A stretch of DNA of 64,000 bases from an uncultured Lachnospiraceae bacterium (GCA_910577645.1 CAJTOL010000018.1:1-64000), one strand, 5' to 3'. Shown: positions 42,854 through 51,860, counted from the first letter of the stretch. Notes: generated by a model not told the origin, from the letters alone. Program-made: numbers and translations.

Positions 42854-42889
42854 TGAAAACGGATAGTGGCGGCAGCCAATGAATAACCC

Positions 42890-42925
42890 CTGGGATGCAA
42901 GGATACAAAAGCCTGTGCATCCCAG
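42890..42925 (+). other. Intergenic hairpin between binding protein and permease genes
   Basis: CTGGGATGCA (42890-42899) and TGCATCCCAG (42916-42925) form a perfect 10-base stem without a T run. It probably protects the binding-protein mRNA or lowers permease expression. Confidence 0.6.
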
Positions 42926-42945
42926 ATGCGTAAGGAGAAAAGTTC

Positions 42946-43860
42946 ATGGAAAAAATTACAAAAACAGCAGGAAAGCGCAGGCCGCTGGAATACCGGGACA
43001 GCAAGTGGGGATACCTGTTTATTATGCCTATGCTGATAGGCTTTCTTATCATTACGGTACTTCCTATTATTGCAACCTTTGTATACAGCACTACCAATAA
43101 AAATATGATGAGCCGTACAACAGACTTTATCGGGCTGGGAAATTATATTAAGCTGTTTGGCGACAAAATCTTTCAGAGTACCATGCTTCAGACTCTGGAA
43201 TTTACCGTTTTGCTGCTGCCATCCAACCTGATACTGACTTTGGCGCTGGCTGCGCTTCTAAAAGATAAGTTTAAAGGCTGTGGATTCTTCCGCACCGCAG
43301 TATTTACCCCGGTAGTTACTTCCGTAGTGGTTTGGGGTGTTCTCTGGAAATACATTTTCCAGACGGATAACGGACTGGTAAATGCATTTTTAAAAATGAT
43401 AGGCATACAAGGGCCTCAATGGCTGATGAATGTGGATCTGGCAATTCCGGTGGCAGTATTTGTCACTTTGGTAAAAGGCCTGGGAATGAATATGGTTATT
43501 TTTATCGGCGCTATGCTGGATGTGCCTCAGGATTATTACGAAGCCTCTTCTCTGGACGGAGCGACAAAGATGAAACAGTTTCTCCATATCACCCTTCCCA
43601 ATATTGCCCCCAGTATTTTCCTGGTACTGATTTTGACAACCATTGGTTCTTTAAAGGTATTCGGACAGATTAAGGCGTTAACCGAAGGAGGGCCCGGCAC
43701 ATCTTCTTACGTAATGGTATATTACATTTACCAGCAGGCATTTGAAAATTACCGGTTTGGGTATGCATCTGCGGCTTCTGTTATCCTGTTTCTGATGATT
43801 GTGGCCCTGACCCTGTTCCAGTGGAATACGAGAAAGAGGTGGATTCATTATGAAAACTAA
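42946..43860 (+). CDS. Sugar ABC transporter permease (MalF type)
   Basis: A 304-residue membrane protein with six helices, first partner of the heterodimeric channel. The EAA loop contacting the ATPase is YEASSLDGATKMKQFLHITL, followed by PNIAPSIFLVLILTT. The N-terminal tail is basic. No matching ATPase gene lies in this operon, so it must share one encoded elsewhere (MsmX-like), as is usual in this group. AAGGAG precedes the ATG at 42946. It overlaps the next permease gene by 11 bases. Confidence 0.9.
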   Translation: MEKITKTAGKRRPLEYRDSKWGYLFIMPMLIGFLIITVLPIIATFVYSTTNKNMMSRTTDFIGLGNYIKLFGDKIFQSTMLQTLEFTVLLLPSNLILTLALAALLKDKFKGCGFFRTAVFTPVVTSVVVWGVLWKYIFQTDNGLVNAFLKMIGIQGPQWLMNVDLAIPVAVFVTLVKGLGMNMVIFIGAMLDVPQDYYEASSLDGATKMKQFLHITLPNIAPSIFLVLILTTIGSLKVFGQIKALTEGGPGTSSYVMVYYIYQQAFENYRFGYASAASVILFLMIVALTLFQWNTRKRWIHYEN

Positions 43861-44716
43861 AGAAATGACAAACGAACAGTTAAAAAACCGGAAAATCATG
43901 AAAAAAGTCATAAAGTATGCGGTGTGTATCCTTGTGGCAATGATTATGCTTTTCCCAATGTACTGGCTGTTTACCACTTCTTTTAAAACAGCCACCAATG
44001 TAGCCAAGTATCCGCCTCAGTGGTGGCCAAACCCCTGGACCTTGGCAAACTATGAAGAACTGTTTATGAAACGCCCCTTTATCAAATACCTGTGGAACAG
44101 TGTATACATTGCGGCTCTGATGACCGGCGGGGTGATTGTATTCAGCGCTCTGGCAGGATACGCTTTTGCAAAGATTAAGTTTAAAGGCAGCAATCTGATG
44201 TTTTTAATTATCCTGTGCGGTATGATGATGCCGATTGAGGTAACCATCATCCCTATTTACACCGCGCTGTCCGGATTAAAGCTGGCAGACAGCCATATCG
44301 GTTTGATCCTTTGCCCTATGTTTGGCTACTGCGGCGCTTTTGGAACCTTCCTGATGCGCCAGTATTTTTTGACAGTGCCTACGGAACTCATTGAAGCGGG
44401 GAAGATTGACGGGGCCAGCCAGCCTTTGATTTTTACCAAGATTCTGCTTCCTATGGCGATTTCTTCCATCTCTACGCTGGTTATTTTCTCATTCCTCCAG
44501 AGCTGGAACGATTACCTGCTTCCTCTGGTATTGCTGTCAGATTCCACCAAGTTTACGTTACCGCTGGGATTGTCCTTACTATCCAATGAGGATGGAATGA
44601 AATGGGAACTGGTAATGGCAGCGGCAACATTCTCCACGGTTCCGATTCTTATTGTATTCTACATGTGCCAGCAGAAGTTTATGGAATCCCTGTCCATGAG
44701 CGGACTGAAAGGATAA
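43850..44716 (+). CDS. Sugar ABC transporter permease (MalG type)
   Basis: A 288-residue six-helix membrane protein, second half of the channel. The EAA loop is LIEAGKIDGASQPLIFTKIL, followed by LPMAISSISTLVIFSF. It carries the typical early motif PMYWLFTTSFKTATNVAKYP. It starts inside the preceding gene (11-base overlap; GAGGTGG ribosome site), so the pair is translationally coupled. The esterase gene begins nine bases after its stop. Confidence 0.9.
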   Translation: MKTKEMTNEQLKNRKIMKKVIKYAVCILVAMIMLFPMYWLFTTSFKTATNVAKYPPQWWPNPWTLANYEELFMKRPFIKYLWNSVYIAALMTGGVIVFSALAGYAFAKIKFKGSNLMFLIILCGMMMPIEVTIIPIYTALSGLKLADSHIGLILCPMFGYCGAFGTFLMRQYFLTVPTELIEAGKIDGASQPLIFTKILLPMAISSISTLVIFSFLQSWNDYLLPLVLLSDSTKFTLPLGLSLLSNEDGMKWELVMAAATFSTVPILIVFYMCQQKFMESLSMSGLKG

Positions 44717-44725
44717 AACGAGATT

Positions 44726-45553
44726 ATGAAAAAGGTATATATTCCACAGCTGACTCCCCATGGGGGAACTTTAACCGGGTATCTCCACGACCCGGATGAC
44801 ATTTACATTTTCCGGGGAATCCGGCCGGGTATTTTAGTTATACCGGGCGGAGGGTATCAGAAGCTGGCAGGCCGGGAAAAAGATCCGGTGGCATTTGAAT
44901 ATTTTGCAGAAGGCTTTAACACCTTTGTTTTGGAATATTCCATTCAGGAATATGCTCCGGGACTGGAACCTCTGGGGCTTAAGCCTTTAAAAGAAGCATC
45001 CGCGGCCATAATTGCCATTCGGGAAAATGCGGCGGACTGGAACACCAATCCTAATCAGATTGCGGCTCTGGGATTTTCCGCCGGAGGCCATCTGGCAGCA
45101 TCCTGCGCCACTCTCTGGGATTGTGAAGAATTAAAGAAAGAGTTTGACACCAGGGGAGGAATGAACCGGCCGGATGCAGCAATTTTGTGCTATGCCGTAA
45201 CTCTTACCGGAGAGTTCGGACATGAGGGAAGCGCCCGCAATCTGGCGGGAGACGGGGATCCGTCTTTTTATAACCTGGTGAATCATATTGGAAGTCACAC
45301 CCCTCCGGTATTTTTGTGGACTACCGTTACGGACGAACTGGTTCCGCCGGAAAATACCCTGATGTTTGCCCAGGGGCTTCAGGCCAATCATATTCCCTAT
45401 GAGCTGCATATGTATCCCCATGGAAGGCACGGCCTGACATTAGGAAAAATGGAGACCAACGAGGATCATCCCCATCTGGCCACCTGGGTGGGACTGAGCA
45501 AGATGTGGTTAAGCGAATTATTTGGCTTTTCTATCAGCAGAAGTTACCCTTAG
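44726..45553 (+). CDS. Alpha/beta hydrolase, acetyl-esterase type
   Basis: A 275-residue cytoplasmic esterase related to the BD-FAE/Aes-like enzymes that remove acyl groups from sugars. The oxyanion loop is VIPGGGYQKLAGRE, the nucleophile serine lies in ALGFSAGGHLAAS (near residue 118), the acid in VTDELVPPEN and the histidine in YPHGRHGLTLG. There is no signal peptide, so it would act on imported oligosaccharides. It lies in the carbohydrate operon between the permeases and the sulfatase, which together suggest a substrate carrying both ester and sulfate groups. The ribosome site is weak. Confidence 0.85.
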   Translation: MKKVYIPQLTPHGGTLTGYLHDPDDIYIFRGIRPGILVIPGGGYQKLAGREKDPVAFEYFAEGFNTFVLEYSIQEYAPGLEPLGLKPLKEASAAIIAIRENAADWNTNPNQIAALGFSAGGHLAASCATLWDCEELKKEFDTRGGMNRPDAAILCYAVTLTGEFGHEGSARNLAGDGDPSFYNLVNHIGSHTPPVFLWTTVTDELVPPENTLMFAQGLQANHIPYELHMYPHGRHGLTLGKMETNEDHPHLATWVGLSKMWLSELFGFSISRSYP

Positions 45554-45598
45554 CAAATAAGGGCGCTGGGGCACTATTTGACGAAAGGAAAAAATACC

Positions 45599-47074
45599 AT
45601 GAAAAACTACAATGTTGTCTGGTTCTGTGCGGATCAGCTTCGATACGATACCATTAGCGGTTATGGAAATTCTCATATCCATACGCCTAATATAGATCGC
45701 CTTATGGAAACCGGGACTACCTTTTTGAGGGCCTATTCCCAGAGCCCGGTTTGTACGCCCAGCCGGGCTTCTTTCCTCACGGGACGGTATCCCAAAAGCT
45801 GCCGTTCCAGCATTAACGGCAATCAGACCTTTTCCAAGGACGAAACTCTGGTAACCAAAATGATGCAGGACAACGGTTATGTCTGCGGCCTTACCGGAAA
45901 ACTTCACCTTACCTCCAGCAGCGCAAAAGATCGGATTGAGCTGCGGACTGACGACGGCTACAGCTATGTAGAGTGGAGCCATATGGGCTATGACCTGTGG
46001 GATAAGGGCGTTAACGGATATATGAATTGGCTGGAAGAAAAGGGGGTAGACTGGCATCAGGTTTACAAGGCTCCGGTTATTGACTGGCCGCCGAAATCCG
46101 ATTACCCCATTCCGGCCCGGATTCAGGGAATGAGGGATGAAGACCACCAGACTACCTGGTGTGTGGAAAAAGCCATGGAGTTTATCGGACAGAGCGTGGC
46201 TGAGGACGGGGAGCGTCCCTGGTGCGTCAGCATTAATCCCTTTGCGCCCCATCCTCCCTTTGATCCGCCTCAGTCTTTTAAGGATAAGCTAAATGTGGAA
46301 GATATGCCTCTTCCGCTCTGGAAAGAGGGGGAATTGGACAACAAGCCTCAGAGCCAGAAAGATTCCTATTATATAGGAGCTCAAAGCGGTATGGTCCGCA
46401 GCGCAGTGGGAGTTACGGATGAAGAGAAGCGGGAAAATACGCTGGAATACTATGCTCTGGTAGAACATCTGGATTATCAGCTGGGCCGACTTATTGATTA
46501 TCTGGAGGAAACCGGGCAGAGGGAAAATACCATTATCATGTTTATGAGTGATCACGGAGAAATGCTGGGGGATCATGGAATGTTCTGGAAAGGCGGATTT
46601 TTCTATGAATGTAATGTCCATGTGCCGTTGATTTTCTCCTGCCCGGGCCTGATTAAGCAGGGGCTGCGCTCCAACGCTCTGGTAGAGCTGATGGATGTAG
46701 CGCCTACCATTCTGGAGCTTTTAGGGATGGAAATCCCTCAGTACATGCAGGCAAAAAGCCTGGCAGGAATCCTGACAGGAAAAGCGGATCCGGACGTTCA
46801 TAAAGACTGCGTCTATGCAGAATATTATTATTCCGCATTGCTGTCTAATAAGGTTTACGCTACCATGTATTTTGACGGCAGATATAAAATGATTGTACAT
46901 CATGACGACCCCATCAGTGAGTTTTATGATTTGCAGGAGGATCCTCAGGAATTTGACAATCTTTGGGGAAAAGATGAGTATAAGGATCTGATTTTTGACT
47001 ATTATCAAAAGTGCTTTAATTATGCAATTATGGCAAATGAAGATACGGTTCTGGGGAAGAAGTCTATTTTTTAG
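45599..47074 (+). CDS. Type I sulfatase (formylglycine-dependent)
   Basis: A 491-residue member of the alkaline phosphatase/sulfatase superfamily. The formylglycine consensus is C52-T-P-S-R56 in SQSPVCTPSRASFLTGRYP, cysteine type, which in anaerobes is matured by the radical-SAM enzyme anSME; no anSME gene is in this window. Metal ligands fit ADQLRYD near the N-terminus and FMSDHGEMLGDHGMFWK in the middle. It lacks a signal peptide and so probably desulfates imported glycan or phenolic sulfates in the cytoplasm. I start at the ATG at 45599; an earlier in-frame ATG at 45578 lacks a ribosome site. It is the last gene of the operon, followed by a terminator. Confidence 0.9.
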   Translation: MKNYNVVWFCADQLRYDTISGYGNSHIHTPNIDRLMETGTTFLRAYSQSPVCTPSRASFLTGRYPKSCRSSINGNQTFSKDETLVTKMMQDNGYVCGLTGKLHLTSSSAKDRIELRTDDGYSYVEWSHMGYDLWDKGVNGYMNWLEEKGVDWHQVYKAPVIDWPPKSDYPIPARIQGMRDEDHQTTWCVEKAMEFIGQSVAEDGERPWCVSINPFAPHPPFDPPQSFKDKLNVEDMPLPLWKEGELDNKPQSQKDSYYIGAQSGMVRSAVGVTDEEKRENTLEYYALVEHLDYQLGRLIDYLEETGQRENTIIMFMSDHGEMLGDHGMFWKGGFFYECNVHVPLIFSCPGLIKQGLRSNALVELMDVAPTILELLGMEIPQYMQAKSLAGILTGKADPDVHKDCVYAEYYYSALLSNKVYATMYFDGRYKMIVHHDDPISEFYDLQEDPQEFDNLWGKDEYKDLIFDYYQKCFNYAIMANEDTVLGKKSIF

Positions 47075-47099
47075 AATCTGTTTTTTAGTAAATACCAGG

Positions 47100-47129
47100 A
47101 GCTCCTGTGGTTTACCACAGGAGCTTTTC
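47100..47129. terminator. Terminator of the sulfatase operon
   Basis: AGCTCCTGTGG (47100-47110) and CCACAGGAGCT (47115-47125) form a perfect stem with a four-base loop, followed by TTTT. It overlaps the 3' end of the convergent peptidase gene. Confidence 0.8.
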
Positions 47130-48002
47130 TATATCTAACAGCCCCCAGCCTTGTTGGTTATGAGGCAGCCCCAGGTCTGCGGAAGACTCACGAAGTCTTA
47201 ATTTTACGTCCCGGTTAGTTATATCCGGATACTTTTGGAGCAGAAGGGCGATTGCGCCGGAGACGATAGGGGTGGACATGGAAGTGCCGCTTTTTCCCTG
47301 GTAAAGGCCCGGGGCGTTTTTGCAGCTTATAATCTGGGAACCCGGGGCTACCACGTCAGGTTTTAGCACACAGGCCACAGTAGGGCCGCGGCCGGAATAA
47401 TCCACCATCCGGTTTCCGGAAACCTGTACCTCCTTGTAATCGTCGGAACAGCCTACGGTAATGACCTTTCGGCTGATTCCGGGAGTGGTGATAGTCATCC
47501 TTCCCGGTCCGTTATTTCCGGCAGCAACCACCACCACCAGGCCGTCATCCCAGGCGGCGTTGACTCCGCGGACTAAAAGGGAATTCTCTGTCATTCCTTT
47601 TCTTGAAAAGGAGCCTACCGATATGTTTACAATACGGATGCCGTACTCCTCCCTGTGATTCCGGATCCAGGAAAGACCGGCCAGGACGTCGGAAGCAAAA
47701 CCATTGCCCCGCTGGTCTAAAACCTTTATATTAATAATATTACATTCAGGGGCCATGCCCTGGTATTTCCCCTCAGAGGCAGCGCCGCTGCCTCCGATAA
47801 TTGCAGAAATATGGGTGCCGTGGCCATTGTCGTCATAGGGAGCATTTTTGCGGCCAACCATGTCCTGAAAAGCCAGGAGCCGGTTTCCGAAATCTTCGTG
47901 GAGAAAAATTCCGGTATCCAGCACCGCAACCCCTATATCCTTGCCGGTAAGACCCTGTTCGCTGGCGGCAGACCAATGAACTACAGATTTCACCTGATTC
48001 AC
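47112..48002 (-). CDS. Subtilisin-like S8 peptidase, probably intracellular
   Basis: A 296-residue serine protease with the complete triad: Asp in AVLDTGIFLHED, His in DDNGHGTHISAII and Ser in GKSGTSMSTPIVSGA. The oxyanion Asn is in VVAAGNNGPG. There is no signal peptide and no propeptide beyond about 20 residues, as in intracellular subtilisins. Start selection is poor: the reading frame is limited by an in-frame stop about nine codons upstream of a GTG at 48002. A GAGG lies 13 bases before that GTG, and a CTG two codons earlier would be better spaced. It is convergent with the sulfatase operon and divergent from recA. Confidence 0.85.
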   Translation of the reverse strand: MNQVKSVVHWSAASEQGLTGKDIGVAVLDTGIFLHEDFGNRLLAFQDMVGRKNAPYDDNGHGTHISAIIGGSGAASEGKYQGMAPECNIINIKVLDQRGNGFASDVLAGLSWIRNHREEYGIRIVNISVGSFSRKGMTENSLLVRGVNAAWDDGLVVVVAAGNNGPGRMTITTPGISRKVITVGCSDDYKEVQVSGNRMVDYSGRGPTVACVLKPDVVAPGSQIISCKNAPGLYQGKSGTSMSTPIVSGAIALLLQKYPDITNRDVKLRLRESSADLGLPHNQQGWGLLDIEKLLW

Positions 48003-48086
48003 ATGCAGGTACCATCCTCTTTTTTATTAAGATATGTAAAAACAGAGATATCTGCCCCCCAGACCTTGAATCCCAAAAAGATATGG

Positions 48087-48219
48087 GGTATAATGTGAAC
48101 ACTTGGCGAGGTCTTGTCGAGCCTAGTGAGAACAAATGCCAACCCACTTAGCGAGGTCTTGTCGAGCTTAGTGGAATGGTATAATGTGAACACTTGGCCA
48201 GGTCTTGTCGAGCCAGAAA
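48087..48219. repeat. Three hairpin repeats upstream of recA
   Basis: A 29-bp unit (CACTTRGC, then GAGGTCTTGTCGAG, then CYTAGTG) occurs at 48100-48128 and 48145-48173, and with a worn 3' end at 48191-48219. The period is 45-46 bases. Each full unit is an imperfect palindrome. A 37-bp stretch starting GGTATAATGTGAAC (48087-48123) is repeated at 48178-48214 with one difference. The repeats are not coding. Confidence 0.7.
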
Positions 48220-48366
48220 CACCCAGCCGGCAGGAATTCTTCCTGCTAAACCTTCAATCGGCATTTCGCCGGAGGATCCCAGAGAATATCAAAATGAGAG
48301 AGAGGACGGTGGTGCAGATTGTCTGTGGGAAAGAATTATTTTTAGAGAAAAGCAAGAAATTAATAG

Positions 48367-48395
48367 TTGACATTTTGGCAATGGTATATTATAGT
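48367..48395 (+). promoter_or_regulatory. Promoter of recA
   Basis: TTGACA (48367-48372), a 17-base spacer and TATAGT (48390-48395), just upstream of the LexA box. Confidence 0.75.
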
Positions 48396-48409
48396 TATAT
48401 CTATCGAAA

Positions 48410-48421
48410 GAACGTTTGTTC
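48410..48421. promoter_or_regulatory. LexA (SOS) box of recA
   Basis: GAACGTTTGTTC matches the Gram-positive LexA/DinR consensus GAAC-N4-GTTC exactly, with the wider C-GAAC...GTTC-G partly kept. It lies between the promoter and the recA ribosome site, so LexA binding would block transcription until DNA damage. Confidence 0.85.
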
Positions 48422-48436
48422 GTATTGGAGGAAGCT

Positions 48437-49510
48437 ATGAATAAGGATGATAAATTAAAAGCATTAGACGCCGCTTTAACTCAAATTGAAAAGGCTTTTG
48501 GCAAAGGCTCCGTTATGAAGCTGGGAGAGTCTGGAGCTAATATGAATATTGAAACCATTCCTACCGGCTCTTTGAGTCTGGATATTGCCCTGGGACTGGG
48601 GGGAGTGCCCAGAGGACGTATTGTAGAGATTTACGGCCCGGAGTCCAGCGGTAAGACTACGGTTGCCCTTCATATGGTAGCCGAGGTACAAAAGAGAGGC
48701 GGGATTGCCGGTTTTATTGATGCCGAACACGCTTTGGATCCGGTTTATGCCAAGGAGATAGGGGTGGACATTGATAACCTTTACATATCCCAGCCGGATA
48801 ACGGCGAGCAGGCTTTGGAGATCACTGAGACCATGGTACGCTCCGGCGCAGTGGATATTGTGATTGTAGACTCTGTTGCCGCCCTGGTTCCCAAGGCAGA
48901 GATTGACGGGGATATGGGAGACTCCCATGTAGGCCTTCAGGCCCGCCTTATGTCTCAGGCATTGAGGAAGCTTACTGCAGTTATCAGCAAGTCTAACTGT
49001 ATCGTAATTTTTATCAATCAGCTCCGTGAGAAGGTAGGAGTTATGTTTGGCAGCCCGGAGACCACAACCGGAGGCCGTGCATTAAAGTTCTATTCATCTG
49101 TCCGTATGGATGTGCGCCGGACTGAGACCTTAAAGCAGAGCGGTGAAGCCATCGGCAGCCGGGTTCGGGTCAAAGTGGTAAAGAATAAGATTGCTCCGCC
49201 TTTCAAGGAGGCAGAGTTTGACATTATGTTTGGCAAGGGCATTTCCAAAGAGGGGGATATTCTGGATCTGGCGGTAAAGGAGAACATTGTTGAGAAGAGC
49301 GGCGCCTGGTATGCTTACAATGGTTCCAAGATCGGCCAGGGCCGGGAAAATGCCAAGATCTATTTGCAGAATAATCAGGAGATCTGCCAGGAGATTGAAC
49401 AGAAGGTAAGGGGCAAGTACAGCCTTCAGGGAACAGCCAAGGAAGACGGCGAGACAGAAGATGCACCCAAGAAACCAGACGCACCTAAGAAACAGGAAAA
49501 GGAGGAGTAA
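48437..49510 (+). CDS. recA: Recombinase A
   Basis: A 357-residue strand-exchange ATPase, central to homologous recombination and to LexA cleavage. Walker A is GPESSGKT (67-74), followed by IDAEHALDPVYAK. DNA-binding loop regions include the GDSHVGLQARLMSQALRKL and INQLREKVGVMFGSPETTTG stretches. The C-terminus is a Lys/Pro/Glu-rich tail. I start at the ATG at 48437, six bases after GGAGG; the upstream in-frame ATG at 48416 would overlap the LexA box. Its stop overlaps recX (TAATG). Confidence 0.97.
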   Translation: MNKDDKLKALDAALTQIEKAFGKGSVMKLGESGANMNIETIPTGSLSLDIALGLGGVPRGRIVEIYGPESSGKTTVALHMVAEVQKRGGIAGFIDAEHALDPVYAKEIGVDIDNLYISQPDNGEQALEITETMVRSGAVDIVIVDSVAALVPKAEIDGDMGDSHVGLQARLMSQALRKLTAVISKSNCIVIFINQLREKVGVMFGSPETTTGGRALKFYSSVRMDVRRTETLKQSGEAIGSRVRVKVVKNKIAPPFKEAEFDIMFGKGISKEGDILDLAVKENIVEKSGAWYAYNGSKIGQGRENAKIYLQNNQEICQEIEQKVRGKYSLQGTAKEDGETEDAPKKPDAPKKQEKEE

Positions 49511-50133
49511 TGGGAGCGCTCCAAATCTTAAACATTACGGAATTTGATAAAAAAAGACGCAAGGTCCTTCTGGAGGAGGACCTTGCACTTGTTTTATATC
49601 CCAGCGATATCCGCAAATACCGGATAGAAGAGGGAGGAAAGCTGGAACAGGAGACATTGGATGCTTTGCTGCTGGCTCTGTGTTCCAGAGCCAGAGAGCG
49701 GGCCCTCCATCTTTTAGAATTTTCAGATAAAACAGAGGCAGAGCTCAGGGCCAGACTAAAAAGGGAAGGATATCCGGAGCCGGCTATAGAGTCAGCGCTG
49801 TCTATGGTTTTGCGGTTTCACTATGTAGACGATGAATCCTACGGCATCCGCTATGCACAGGCCCATTCCAACCATAAAAGCAGACGCCAGATTCTGAATG
49901 GTATGCTCCAAAAGGGGATAGACAAGGAGCTGGCAGAGCAGATTCTGGAAAACCAGAATATAGATGAGAAAGGGCAGGTACAGGCGCTTTTGGAGAAGAA
50001 GGGTTACTGGGGCCGGAAGCTTGATAGAAGGGAAAGAGATAAAGCGGCCGGAATGTTGGCCAGGAGAGGATATTCTTTTGATGCGATTTACAGTATAATG
50101 GAAAAGATGGAGGAAGATATTTGGGCAGATTGA
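49510..50133 (+). CDS. recX: RecA regulator RecX
   Basis: A 207-residue helical protein of the RecX family, which binds RecA filaments and limits their activity. Three-helix repeats are visible, such as LLEFSDKTEAELRARLKREG (about 77-96), VLRFHYVDDESYGIRYAQAH and a C-terminal MLARRGYSFDAIYSIM. The start overlaps the recA stop codon by one base, so translation is coupled and the gene is under the same LexA control. The length is typical. Confidence 0.9.
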   Translation: MGALQILNITEFDKKRRKVLLEEDLALVLYPSDIRKYRIEEGGKLEQETLDALLLALCSRARERALHLLEFSDKTEAELRARLKREGYPEPAIESALSMVLRFHYVDDESYGIRYAQAHSNHKSRRQILNGMLQKGIDKELAEQILENQNIDEKGQVQALLEKKGYWGRKLDRRERDKAAGMLARRGYSFDAIYSIMEKMEEDIWAD

Positions 50134-50163
50134 CTGCAATTTGTGGAAAAGGGTCTATTGGAC

Positions 50164-50192
50164 TTGACACATTACCGGAAACCGTATAAAAT
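50164..50192 (+). promoter_or_regulatory. Promoter of rny
   Basis: TTGACA (50164-50169), a 17-base spacer and TAAAAT (50187-50192), about 48 bases before the rny start. Confidence 0.6.
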
Positions 50193-50240
50193 TATACTGT
50201 TGTAGTTCGTACAATGAAAACTAAATAAGGAGGTGCTCCT

Positions 50241-51785
50241 GTGTCACCAGTAATAGCTGCATGTATAACAGGCGTGATAGTAGCTGTTATTACCTGGGTT
50301 GTGGCGACTCAATATCGTATTAAGGCTTACGAGAGTAAGATTGGTTCCGCCGAAGAAAAGTCCAGGGAGATAATAGATGAAGCGTTAAAGGTAGCAGAAA
50401 CCAAGAAGCGGGAAGCTCTTCTGGAAGCGAAGGAAGAGTCATTAAAGACTAAGAATGAGCTGGAAAAGGAAACGAAAGAAAGAAGAGCAGAACTTCAGCG
50501 TTATGAACGACGAGTATTAAGTAAGGAAGAAAACGTAGAAAAAAAAGCAGATGCCCTGGAAAAGAGGGAGGCAGGATTACTTGCAAGAGAAGATTCTCTG
50601 GGCAAGCGTTCTGCGGAAGTGGATTCACTTTACGAGAAAGGGATACAGGAACTGGAAAAAATTTCAGGCCTAACCTCCGAACAGGCAAAAGAATATCTTT
50701 TAAAATCTGTTGAAGAAGACGTAAAGCATGACACCGCAAAACTGATCAAGGAACTGGAAAACAAAGCAAAAGAAGAAGCCGATAAAAAGGCAAAGGATTA
50801 CATTGTGACAGCCATTCAAAGATGTGCTGCCGATCACGTAGCAGAGACAACGGTCTCTGTTGTACAGCTTCCCAATGATGAGATGAAGGGCCGCATCATT
50901 GGCCGGGAGGGCCGGAACATCCGGACCTTAGAGACTATGACCGGCGTAGAATTGATTATTGACGATACCCCGGAAGCAGTGGTATTATCAGGATTTGATC
51001 CTATTCGAAGAGAAGTTGCCCGGATTGCTTTGGAACGATTGATTGTGGACGGACGTATCCATCCGGCCAGAATCGAAGAGATGGTTGAAAAAGCGCAGAA
51101 AGAAGTAGAAACTATGATGCGGGAGGAAGGAGAAGCCGCTACCCTGGAGGTAGGAATTCATGGCATCCATCCCGAACTGGTGAAGCTTTTGGGCAAGATG
51201 AAATTCAGAACCAGCTATGGACAGAACGCATTAAAGCACTCTATTGAAGTTGCACAGCTTTCTGGCCTATTGGCAGCCGAGACGGGGCTAGATGTCCGTC
51301 TGGCAAAACGTGCCGGTTTATTACATGACATTGGCAAGTCCGTTGACCATGAGATGGAAGGTTCCCATATTCGTCTAGGCGTTGATTTATGCCGCAAATA
51401 TAAAGAGTCTGCGATAGTATTAAACGCAGTGGAATCCCACCATGGCGATGTTGAACCTCAGAGTCTTATTGCATGCATTGTTCAGGCTGCAGACACTATT
51501 TCTGCGGCAAGACCGGGAGCAAGACGAGAGACTCTGGAAACATATACCAACAGATTGAAACAATTAGAAGATATCACCAACTCCTTTAAGGGAGTAGACA
51601 AGTCTTTTGCTATTCAGGCAGGCAGGGAAGTCCGAATTATGGTTGTTCCGGAACAGATTAACGATGACGGCATGGTATTGCTGGCGCGCGAGATCTCAAA
51701 GAGAATTGAGGACGAGCTGGAATATCCAGGACAGATTAAGGTGAATGTTATTCGGGAATCCCGGGTAACAGACTACGCCAAGTAG
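50241..51785 (+). CDS. rny: Ribonuclease Y
   Basis: A 514-residue membrane-anchored endoribonuclease that starts decay of many mRNAs in Firmicutes. An N-terminal helix (VIAACITGVIVAVITWVVAT) anchors it. Residues about 25-200 form a long coiled coil rich in Lys and Glu. A KH domain follows with GRIIGREGRNIRTLE, then an HD domain with LLHDIGKSVDHE. The length matches the family. It starts with GTG at 50241 after AAGGAGG. The recX-rny order is common in Clostridia. Confidence 0.95.
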   Translation: MSPVIAACITGVIVAVITWVVATQYRIKAYESKIGSAEEKSREIIDEALKVAETKKREALLEAKEESLKTKNELEKETKERRAELQRYERRVLSKEENVEKKADALEKREAGLLAREDSLGKRSAEVDSLYEKGIQELEKISGLTSEQAKEYLLKSVEEDVKHDTAKLIKELENKAKEEADKKAKDYIVTAIQRCAADHVAETTVSVVQLPNDEMKGRIIGREGRNIRTLETMTGVELIIDDTPEAVVLSGFDPIRREVARIALERLIVDGRIHPARIEEMVEKAQKEVETMMREEGEAATLEVGIHGIHPELVKLLGKMKFRTSYGQNALKHSIEVAQLSGLLAAETGLDVRLAKRAGLLHDIGKSVDHEMEGSHIRLGVDLCRKYKESAIVLNAVESHHGDVEPQSLIACIVQAADTISAARPGARRETLETYTNRLKQLEDITNSFKGVDKSFAIQAGREVRIMVVPEQINDDGMVLLAREISKRIEDELEYPGQIKVNVIRESRVTDYAK

Positions 51786-51810
51786 GCCTAATCAGAATCC
51801 AGAAGATGAC

Positions 51811-51860
51811 AAAGGCGTTTGCATGACCATTGATATGGTAATGTCCAGGCGCCTTTTTAT
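51811..51860 (+). terminator. Terminator of rny
   Basis: AAAGGCG (51811-51817) pairs with CGCCTTT (51850-51856), with further imperfect pairing inside, then T5. The following bases TTTTGCAAC recall the 17 kb and 35 kb repeat arms. Confidence 0.65.

Noticed and set aside
48087..48219. Regularly spaced palindromic repeats that might be a CRISPR array
   Set aside because: Only three units exist, the third is worn, the intervening sequences are themselves partly repeated, and there are no cas genes.
48114..48440. 108-codon open frame across the repeats before recA
   Set aside because: It is translated repeat DNA, overlaps the recA promoter, LexA box and start, and has no family features.
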